A DNA stretch of 64,000 nt, from assembly GCF_030272615.1 (NCBI RefSeq), contig NC_081411.1, forward strand, positions 824,534,397 to 824,598,396, in the 5' to 3' direction. The notes beneath the pieces are model-generated. The model searched no databases. It saw nothing but the letters and a program-made list of their open reading frames with translations, and was not told where the DNA came from. Made by a program: the position numbers and the translations under genes. Positions 56,360-64,000 of this stretch are shown here, piece by piece. Position 1 is the first letter of the stretch, and each line of letters opens with the position of its first letter. The DNA comes from Cryptomeria japonica (taxonomy: Eukaryota; Streptophyta; Pinopsida; Cupressales; Cupressaceae).

Positions 56360-57092
56360 TGTTAGGGTTCCCACAGATACTGAGAGGGGGTGGTGAATTA
56401 GTATCTGACCGGTAAGAAGTCACACTGACTTACAATGAGGATTATACAAATCCAATATTCTGTACTGCTTTACAATAGCATCTTCAATTCCAGATTCAAT
56501 ACCAGCTCTTGCTCTGTTCTTTACATATACCCTTGACCTATAATTCACACATTAGGTCTGCCTAATAATTTTCTTTATGCTCACTATACATATCTTACAA
56601 ATGTCTACAATGATCTCTTTTATATACAAGAGTCATTTTACAATTTGCCAAGTCGGCTTACAATAATAAACAAAATATTACATATCAAAAATCATGTCGG
56701 CCTCTGTGCCGGTATACTTCATTTCTTCTGTGCCGGTGTACATCTTTTCTTCTATGTCGGTGCCAGTGTAGATTGGTCTTGCTGATGCCAATGCACTATC
56801 TTGCTTGAATAATGCTTTGCCAGTAGAATGTCTTGCCGGTGCCATAGGATTGCAAGGTTGCCTATGTAATGCTTTGTCGGTATAATGTCTTGCTAGTGCC
56901 ATAGGATTGCAAGGTTGCCTGTGTAATTCTTTGCCGGTATAATGTCTTACCGGTGCCATAGGATTGCAAGGTTGCCTATGTAATGCTTTGTCAGTATAAT
57001 GTCTTGCTAGTGCCGTAGGATTGCAAGGTTGCTATCAATGACAAAACCTTCAATCACACACAATGTCTCATTGGAGTGTCCATATGCCAACA
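56360..57092 (-). repeat. E3 5' LTR
   Basis: 733 bp. It lacks a segment present in the 3' LTR (just after CTGACCGGTAA, 56411) but has four copies of the 57-bp unit (56814-57032) instead of two. The hairpin is at 56376-56405. Confidence 0.9.
56814..57032 (-). repeat. 57-bp tandem repeat, four copies, in E3 5' LTR
   Basis: Units start at 56814, 56871, 56928 and 56985 (the last partial). Each has the order GTCGGTATAATGTCTTG, then TGCCATAGGATTGCAAGG. The 3' LTR has about two. Confidence 0.9.
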
Positions 57093-57097
57093 AGGAT

Positions 57098-58963
57098 ACC
57101 ATCTAAATTCAAAAGAGTTGAGAGGAAGAGAAAACCTTCACTGGTACCCTCTCCTTCACCCAAAAGAACAAGGACTTTAAGGAAGAAACAATAGGCAGTA
57201 AGGAAATTGGCTAAGAAACTAGCTCCCAAGAAGAAACAGAAACCGGTCATACCCTCATTAGATAATTTGCTAAATGAAATAACTGATGATGGAAATTTGG
57301 CTAATGTGAGTAAATTGCATAACACATTCAAGGATTCAGACAAGGAAAGCATTAAAAATAGTATAATTTTACATGTGGATATATACAAGATTGTTTTAAT
57401 TGAAGTAGTGGATGATTTACCTAATGAACTATATAGAATATTAGATACAAAAAGGATTGCAGTGATGGAATTGGATAGGAAAATAAAAGTTGATAAACTT
57501 CTAGTTGTACATCTGGTTAACTCAAAAGAGGAAATTGATGATCTAATTTGTGAGGCTAATAGATCAGTTTTTGCTAGTGGTCACCAACATGTAAGTTTTA
57601 TGGCAGTTAGAGTAAATGAGATTGTAGAAGAGACTGTTGATAAATGGGATATCTTTTTTGTGGAAAAGGAAAAACAAGAAGAAGTGAACCAGCCAAAGAA
57701 AGCATTCAAAGTGTATCAGAAGGATAAGGACAAGGGGAAAGGTAAAGTTGGTGGAATACCAAACATCAAGATAACTGACATTTTACCACCACCTTAGGAT
57801 ACTGCACCTGTACATATTGTTGATCCACTAGTTACTAACACTGAAGGTATCACACATGATGACACTAACATTGAATCTAAAATACTATTCACCATGAATG
57901 TGGATAAGGACACTATAGAGGTTAAGGGTGATAATGTTAACAGTGGCAACATTGCTGAAAATATGGTAGAGACTGTTGAGGTTGAGATCCCAACAAAACA
58001 ATCATTACAATCAAAATAATCATTACAAACAGAGCAACCATTGGATACTGGGAAGAATACTGAAGGTATAGATGCTAGCACAGAGAAATCTACTGAGACT
58101 GAGATACCAACAATTGAGCACACAGAGAAACCTACAGAGGTAGAGGTACATATTGAAGCAGAGAAATCAGCAATGACTGAGACACCTAAACAATCAGACA
58201 AACCTTTACTGGTTGAAATACAAACTCAAACTGATCCACCAGAGGATAACACAAGCAAAATGGTTACAAATGTTGGAAGCACAGAGGTAATTAAGGTAAT
58301 AGGTCAGACATCTGGCACTTCATCAAGTGAATTCAGACCTACTAATGTAACAGATGTACTCCTGGATTCAATCAAGAAGATAATATACTATAATTCATTG
58401 GCCTACAAGGAAATTGATGACACCATACCAATTCTTAAATTGATTGCACCAAAATGTAACATAGATCATGTAAAGGATTCTTTAGGTAAATTGGACACAT
58501 TGTCCAAATTCATTGCTGACAATGTAATAAAGGTTGATAAAGTGAATGAGGACACCTTCAAAGAGAAAGTTGAAAAGGAGAAGGATAAATTCTTTGAGGA
58601 TACAATAAAGAAGTGTACAAAACACAAGAATACACTATTACTGACACTGAACACTACAATTTTGGAATACAAAGAGCTGTACAGAGAAACATGCAAACCA
58701 CATCTTTTGACATAGAAAAGGAGATCAACAGAGTACAGAAAGAAATAGGTGACATAGCTGATAACATAATTGGTTCATCCGAACCTCTATCAGTTATTGA
58801 GAAGGAAATAGCAGGTTTTGAGGAGAAATTGAAGAAATTTGAGAAATTAAAGGCAAGGATTAAAGCTAATGTCAGAGAACTTAAGTATAAATTTGGTCCT
58901 AAGTTGGACAATCTAATCTCTCTGAGAAATGAAATCTCTAAGGAATTACTTCAAGGAGAATGA
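57098..58963 (+). pseudogene. E2 ORF2, C-terminal part
   Basis: Continues from 50456 in frame (SKFKRVERKRKPSL). It has a basic Ser/Pro/Arg linker (57110-57240), the helical block VDIYKIVLIEVVDDLPNEL and EIDDLICEANRSVFASGH (57375-57590), then FFVEKEKQEE and KDKDKGKGKVGGIPNIKI (57645-57775). A TAG at 57796-57798 precedes a long Glu/Thr/Ser-rich spacer (57800-58330). The C-terminal helices hold TNVTDVLLDSIKKI, KDSLGKLDTLSKFIADNV, ILEYKELYRETCKPHLLT and, after a shift, LKYKFGPKLDNLISLRNE. It ends GE at 58963. This copy shows the C-terminal half best. Confidence 0.75.
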
Positions 58964-59286
58964 TCACCAGAAGAGCACATGCATAATCTCACTAGCTCGA
59001 TCCAACAGATTCAAGCAGAGTTTTAATTTGGTTTTGGCAGATATATTCCAGATTGTAACCAACCAGTTACAAAATTTGAGGTGACATGTTTACACTCATT
59101 TGACTATTTTTGACAACCTTTGTCATTGATGCCAAAGGGGGAGTAGTGGACAGAGAAAAATGGTTATTCAGAAGAGATCGTTTGCTCAAGGGGAGCACAT
59201 CTTTTTGGTAACTTTTTGGACTTCAGTTTCAGAAAAGTTTTTGGATTTTTCTCATGAGTGTTGCCATCAATGCCAAAGGGGGAGAA
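58964..59286 (+). other. E2 3' region with paired polypurine tracts
   Basis: AAAGGGGGAG at 59134-59143 and again at 59275-59284, about 141 bp apart. Each follows TTGATGCC or TCAATGCC. The second abuts the 3' LTR. No gene is supported here. Confidence 0.75.
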
Positions 59287-60082
59287 TGTTGGCATTCTAC
59301 ACTCTTATGAGAATTGTTGGTTTTTTCATTGATGGAAACCATCTGGCAACCTTCTAGCATTCATCTGGTAAGACACCAGCAGTTACCAGCACCGACAATA
59401 GACATCTACATACATTGGCAGATACTTCACCGACAGTGGCAACAATGCATACCGACACCCCAACCGAAAGGGAATAAACTTTTATTTATTATTAAATGTA
59501 ATTATCTTTTGTAAAAGCCAACATGGAATATTGTAAAAGACTCATATATATCTATGAGATCTTATAGGTCATTTTGTAGAAGAAAGTATGTATGGAAGTA
59601 TGAAAATTGTGTATAAGGTGATATAGTTGACAGTGAAGGTTTTGGTAATGGAATGAGCTTAAAGTGATACTGAACATGGCATAGTTGATGCAATTTTGAA
59701 GCAGTACATTATATTGGATTCCATAATCCACTTTTGTAGTCATTGTGGCTCTTATTGAGCAGTGTGCTCTAGGTAGTTGGCCTTCCTGCATGTGCAGGTC
59801 CCTCATTGTAAGTAATATTTATTCATTGGCCAGTAAGTGAATATTGTGGGTCATAAATCTCACCGAGGTTTTTCCCACACTGGGTTTTCTCATTAAATAT
59901 CTTGTGTTATGGTGTTTTCTCTATGTTATCTTTGTTAATCTTATTTGTTGCATTAATTCTTATTTACCAGTACATTGTTTTGGGATGCAAAGTTCTTAAT
60001 AAGTTTAAATGTTATGCTAACAGGTTAGATACTGATTCACACCCCCCCTCTTAGTATCTATGGGACTATCAATAATCCTAAT
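59287..60082 (+). repeat. E2 3' LTR
   Basis: 796 bp, starting TGTTGGCATT and ending CCTAATA. The hairpin is at 60028-60058 (GATACTGA with TTAGTATC, one G-T pair). TSD TCCAC follows. Confidence 0.9.
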
Positions 60083-61150
60083 ATCCACCTCATATCCCAT
60101 TTCAGTAATCCATACAATTCTGGGTCTAACTGCTTCCATCCATATTTCATCTGTCTTCACTATAAAGCATATATGTTTATCATATTTATCTATGATGCTT
60201 TGGAAAATCCTTTCTCTCTATTTTATCTTAGTTTGAAAATTCTTAAAGTAACCTTTAACCAACTCATCACTGTTAGCTCATATACCATTAATTGCCTCCT
60301 TTATCTGTTTTCCAATAGAAATATCATAGGAAAAATGCTTATGACCCATACCGGGGATCTCCTTTGAAAAGTAAAGCATTAAACACACTAACATATTTCC
60401 AAATTTGAAGGTTCCTTTCTTATCACCTTTTATCTTATCCAAATTTTCTAGAAATTCATGCTTCAACCATTCACAAATGTCAATCTTTGCATTGTTTATA
60501 ATCATCTCATGTGCATTATGAATGCATAAACTTGACACAGAATTCAACCTATTTGTATGACCAACTTTATATCCAATTATCATGCTAGCAAATTTAACAT
60601 TTTTATCCTTTATGTCATTGACCCTAAGTGACCAGTTGTCATATGTAGATCCGGTTAAGCTCGTAACTTTCTTGTTAGGGATTTTCTTCTTCTTGTCAGG
60701 TCTAGAATTGGTGGAGGGTAAACTAGTAACATCTTTAATAGCTTCCTTGGTAATCTTGAATATTGAGTCCATCCACATAAATTCTCCATGAACCCTGCTA
60801 AGGACATAGCGGATGGCTTCATCTGAGAATTATGGCATATGGAGGATGTCTATGAAACCTAAATCCTCAACTACCTTATGTTCTGGTTTCACTATCCCAT
60901 CCTTGTCAGTAATTACATTCATGTACATGTTCATCAAATCTTCAGATCCTAAACTTTCTATGTTGTAATGTATGTATTCCCTAGGGTCTTCAGTAAATGC
61001 GACTCCCTTCGAAATTTTAGAAAATGCACCAATAGAATCATCCTATTTTTCTATCTTAGGAATGATCTTAAAAATGGGTCTAGGTTGTTTAATGTTTTCC
61101 ACAATGGTAGGGTTTGCTATGAATTCGAGAATAGAAGATGAAGATGTCAT
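60083..61150 (-). pseudogene. E1 ORF2, N-terminal part (split by E2)
   Basis: Start ATG 61148-61150 (MTSSSSILEFIANPTIVENI). The order is PRPIFKIIPKIEK, TEDPREYIHYNIESL (60955-61000), then the conserved block VNDIKDKNVKFASMIIGYK and IDICEWLKHEFLENLDKIK (60430-60640). GTFKFGNMLVCLML and FSYDISIGKQ follow, then DEIWMEAVRPRIVWITEMGY just before the E2 insertion. One stop after PKIEK and one near 60830 are visible. It continues at 46814. Confidence 0.75.
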
Positions 61151-61454
61151 TGCGAAAGATAAATAACTTTTAACTGTGAAATCTTTGAATGCTCTAAAAA
61201 GACCTTTGTTTCTTCACATTTAGAATACCTTTTCTCAATTTCTCTCTCTTCAAATGCTTGGATGCTTGGTGAATTGAAATGAGAGGTTACAATGCCTTTA
61301 TAACCAAAAATTGACTTACAACCGCAATATATGCTTCGTCGGTGAAGTGAAAATTCCACATATCTATCGGTAAATAAGAAATATAACTTCTTACCATCAA
61401 CCGAGGGTAAATGCATGATTTTTAATTTGTAGCCTTACCCCTAAGGATTATTCC
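61151..61454 (-). promoter_or_regulatory. E1 inter-ORF leader with TATA-like box
   Basis: 304 bp. The minus strand has TATAAAGG (61295-61302), then TTCAATTCACCAAGCATCCAA, then GAAAAGGTATTC before the ORF2 start. The order matches E2 and E3. Confidence 0.45.
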
Positions 61455-62570
61455 TTAGTTAGATGAAGAATCTCCTGCCGGTGCAGGATTACCCTGTTCT
61501 GTCGGTGCAGTGATAGATTCATCACCTCTCTGATCTCTCTTCCTAATCGATTGTTTTGAAAATTCTTGCTTGATTTCAGTCACCTTTTCTTTGCCTTTAT
61601 TATTGGATCTTTTATTGTTCACCGGTATAGTCTTTCTTCTACAAAAAACTTCAATATACCCAATCTCATTACATGCATAACAAGTTACATTGTTTCTCTA
61701 AATAGCCTTTCCATAACCTTGACCGGTTTGAGTTCTGCATTGATTAGATAAATGTTCAAATCTATCACAAACATAGCATTTCACATTCATTACGCAATTG
61801 TCAGAGTTATGACCATTTTTATTGCATTTGGAAGATTAACCGGTGGGTAAGTTTGTATTCTGATTATTCCTAAATCTACACTGATTTTCTCTATGACCAA
61901 ATTTGTTGCAATTAAAACATTTTCCATTAAATTTATAGGCATTAGGTTGTCTTACCGGTTTGTTGTGATCATAATTGTTTGCAGTCTTGAAACTTTCTCC
62001 ATGTTCAAATCCAAGTCCAACTATTTCTCCATCAGGTTTCTAACTTTTCAGCATATAATCAAGATTATCTGAACTCTTCTTGAATTTGTCTTTCTATTCA
62101 TTTGCAGTGATCAACTCACTTTCCAAAGTGCTAACTTGTCTCAAAAGTTCCTCTTTGTCATGTTGCATGTGAATCAAATTAGTTTTAAGCATATCATTTT
62201 CATAACTAAGCCTTTGAGATTAATCTGATCTTTCATTTAGTCTTTTGGCCAAATCTTCTTCAGTCCTCTTTCTATCTTCAATATCCTTGCATAGTCTCAT
62301 GGTTAAATCTTGCATCTCATTCTTCATGTTACTATTCTCTTGTCTCAATTTGTTTGCAATATCTCTAAGATTTTCTTTTTTTTCATCATCTTGATTTTGC
62401 AATTGCACATGTAATTATTTTCTCTTATTTTTTGTTATAACTAGGTTATCTTGAAGTGCTTTGATAAATTCCCGAGCAGTTCTAAGTCCATCTTCTAGTT
62501 TGATATTCTTCATTTTTTCTGCATCAAAATCTTCAATATCTCCTTCCAACTGTTGTCTCAAACTTTCCAT
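61455..62570 (-). pseudogene. E1 ORF1: coiled coil plus worn CCHC knuckles
   Basis: About 371 codons from ATG 62568-62570 (MESLRQQLEGDIEDFDAEKM). A coiled coil spans about 62100-62540. Four knuckles follow: CFNCNKFGHREYQC, SSKCNKNGHNSDNC (first Cys lost), CYVCDRFEHLSNQC (Gly before His lost), and CYACNEIGYIEVFC (His lost). A KQEFSKQSIRKRD tail ends with a single PAPAG segment and SSSN. In-frame stops occur at several places. It is more decayed than E3 ORF1, as expected for the older host element. Confidence 0.75.
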
Positions 62571-62628
62571 TGGTACCAGTTTCAAAATCTTCCTCAAGTT
62601 GTTAGGCTTCTGCAAATAGAGGACTAGG

Positions 62629-62639
62629 CTTTGATACCA
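62629..62639 (-). other. E1 primer-binding site, one change
   Basis: The minus strand reads TGGTATCAAAG, a single transition from the initiator-Met-tRNA complement, two bases after the LTR end. Confidence 0.8.
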
Positions 62640-62641
62640 AT

Positions 62642-63507
62642 TGTTAGATACTTGAACAATCCCAAAGACATTGAGAGGGGGGCTGAATCAGTGTCTAACT
62701 GGTATACTAAATATTTAAACTTGTTTGCAACTTTACAACTCAAATTAATGTACCGATAAACAAGCAATAAAGCAATAAAGAGAAATAACAGTATAACCAT
62801 CAATGCACACCATAACACAAATATTTTTGGCGAGGAAACCCGGTAGGGGAAAAACCCTGGGATTTGTGACCCATAATATTTACTCACTGGCCAATATGAA
62901 TAAACATTACTTATAAAATAGGGGTGTGCACATGCAAGAAGGCCAACAACCTAGAGCTCACTGCTTAATCACAAAAAGGAGTCACACTGACTATAAAATT
63001 GGATGATTAAATCCAATGACAATGTACTGCTCAAAATAGCATCTGCAATGTTGGATTCCGTACTAGTTTAAGCTTTGTCAAATACCTCTACCATAAACCT
63101 TTCTTCGCTCTGCTCTACTCTTATTCGCTCATAAAATTATTACATCAAAATGCATATACAGATATTCACTCTCATTTACCGCTTGCATTAATTACCTATA
63201 CATATTTTACATACCTTTCACACTTACAAAACGACCTATAAGATCTCACACATTTATGAGTCTTTACAATACATCATGTCGGCTATACCATATAATTGTA
63301 ATACAAAACAATATGATTTCCATATCGGCTCAGAGTGTCGGTAAGATCTTTTATCGGTGTAGACTAGGTGCCAGTGTAAATAATCTTGCAATGTCTGTTG
63401 GTGCCGGTAGATGATGTTTGTGCATGTGTAACCTGTGAACCATGTTACCAATTGGTTTCCATCAATGACAACATCAACTATTCTCATCTGAGTGTATAAT
63501 GCCAACA
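62642..63507 (-). repeat. E1 5' LTR
   Basis: 866 bp, same termini as 43366-44234. The hairpin is at 62667-62695 (GACATTGA with TCAGTGTC). Confidence 0.9.
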
Positions 63508-64000
63508 TTAGGGTTTTCTTCACCAACCCAATCCATATCAAATCAAATCGAACCTCATCACCAAGACTGACAACCTGTAATAAATCAAACAACACTGCCA
63601 TATTTGATTCTTCCAATACGCGTTTACTATCTTTAGTAAAACATTAGCACTGCTTCTATCAATCACAATGAATGATCTAGGTTTTTCCTTCTCCAAATCT
63701 GATCTGCAAATGGATGTCCTTCATTGATCATTGCATCACAAATTTGCGCCTTTCAATCATCTTCAAGCCGCAACCCTCTGCATCTTATCCGTGATTTTTT
63801 GTATTCGATATTTAATGTGGACTTAGTCGACAACTACCTCACTGACACTCCATTCATCTACCACTACACTTTCACCACCTATATACCACATGTCATCTTC
63901 ATCAAAATCTACCTCATTTCACTATGTCAGTTCAGGATGAGTCACCAAACAAACATACAACCGATGTTTACCTACCAGTTCATCTTACCCTATTGATTAT
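63508..64000 (-). repeat. E0 5' LTR, distal part, continuing past the window
   Basis: Aligns with about 24660-25150 of the E0 3' LTR (for example GTTTTCTTCAC and AACAACCTGTAATAAATC). It picks up exactly where 43365 leaves off. Roughly 400 bp of this LTR should remain beyond 64000. Confidence 0.85.

Larger units (their letters stand above)
50457..57092 (-). mobile_element. Element E3: best preserved two-ORF non-autonomous LTR retrotransposon
   Basis: 6,636 bp. Minus-strand order: 5' LTR (57092-56360), primer site (56357-56347), ORF1 (56288-55083), leader (55082-54778), ORF2 (54777-51557), paired polypurine tracts, 3' LTR (51338-50457). The TSD is GGGAT / AGGAT (50452-50456 and 57093-57097), one transition apart. 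The LTRs differ at roughly 5% of aligned sites, fewer than E1 and E2, which fits its place as the innermost and last insertion. It holds no polymerase domain. Confidence 0.9.
46815..60082 (+). mobile_element. Element E2: two-ORF non-autonomous LTR retrotransposon, host of E3
   Basis: Plus-strand order: 5' LTR (46815-47648), primer site (47651-47662), ORF1 (47720-48793), leader, ORF2 (49136-50456, then 57098-58963), paired polypurine tracts, 3' LTR (59287-60082). The TSD is TCCAC at 46810-46814 and 60083-60087. Without E3 it is about 6.6 kb. The LTRs differ at roughly 10% of sites by eye. It is inserted in ORF2 of E1 in the opposite orientation. Confidence 0.9.
43366..63507 (-). mobile_element. 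Element E1: two-ORF non-autonomous LTR retrotransposon, host of E2
   Basis: The minus-strand order is 5' LTR (63507-62642), primer site (62639-62629), ORF1 (62570-61455), leader (61454-61151), ORF2 (61150-60083, then 46814-44571), paired polypurine tracts, 3' LTR (44234-43366). The TSD is CTAGG / TTAGG (43361-43365 and 63508-63512), one transition apart. Without E2 it is about 6.9 kb. No protease, integrase, reverse transcriptase or RNase H is present. The two LTRs differ at roughly 8% of sites by eye. Confidence 0.85.
23814..64000 (-). mobile_element. Element E0: copia retrotransposon with extended Gag, host of G and E1
   Basis: On the minus strand: 5' LTR (from beyond 64000 to 63508, then 43365-42538, split by E1), initiator Met tRNA primer site (42525-42535), gag-protease (42462-39872), G insertion, integrase-RT-RNase H (28625-26015), paired polypurine tracts, 3' LTR (25551-23814). 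The left-hand flanking 5-mer is GATCT; its partner is outside the window. E0 is the only element here with a polymerase whose LTR-end hairpin, primer site spacing and double polypurine tract match the two-ORF elements L, E1, E2, E3. Confidence 0.85.

Noticed and set aside
56814-57032. Regular repeats that could suggest a CRISPR-like array
   Set aside because: Units are contiguous 57-bp tandem copies without unique spacers, inside a plant LTR.
43366-63507. An endogenous pararetrovirus or other viral insertion
   Set aside because: True LTRs, 5-bp target duplications and initiator-Met primer sites are present, with no movement, capsid or viral polymerase gene.

Overview
This window looks like intergenic DNA of a large-genome seed plant. 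A gymnosperm such as a conifer is my guess from the transposon density and AT-rich decay, but no host gene or marker fixes the taxon. I find no host protein gene, rRNA, tRNA or CRISPR array. Nearly every base can be placed in an LTR retrotransposon, and most lie inside one another with recognisable target-site duplications (TSDs). Names used here are local labels: L, O, P, M, N, K, S, E0, G, E1, E2, E3.

Left block (1-17330). Element L (minus strand, two-ORF non-autonomous type) is split by O (528-14534, TSD ACCTT). O is a large plus-strand Ty3/gypsy-type element that codes only for Gag and a degenerate protease. O is split inside its gag by P (3266-9451, minus, TSD ATGTG), a young Ty1/copia element with nearly identical LTRs and a full-length gag-pol frame broken by four stop codons.

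Middle block (17331-23813). Two old plus-strand 3' ends (M, N) are followed by a minus-strand copia pol fragment (K). K carries a gypsy-type solo LTR (S) in its reverse transcriptase.

Right block (23814-64000). K is interrupted by E0, an autonomous-type minus-strand copia element with an extended Gag. E0 pol is split by G (28631-39866, TSD AACCT), a plus-strand gypsy element with 3.8-kb LTRs. The 5' LTR of E0 is split by E1 (43366-63507, minus), which is split by E2 (46815-60082, plus, TSD TCCAC), which is split by E3 (50457-57092, minus). This gives a five-deep stack K > E0 > E1 > E2 > E3.

The most interesting content is the family formed by L, E1, E2 and E3 (and probably M, N). Each full member has an LTR, a tRNA-iMet-type primer site, ORF1 (coiled coil followed by four or five CCHC zinc knuckles), an inter-ORF leader with a TATA-like box, ORF2 (about 1,060-1,100 aa, no domain I can name), a duplicated polypurine tract and an LTR. 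None shows protease, integrase, reverse transcriptase or RNase H. E0 shares their primer site, paired polypurine tracts and a C-loop hairpin near the LTR end. Its Gag also carries a coiled coil and extra knuckles, so an E0-like element is the likely mobilising partner and perhaps the source of ORF1.
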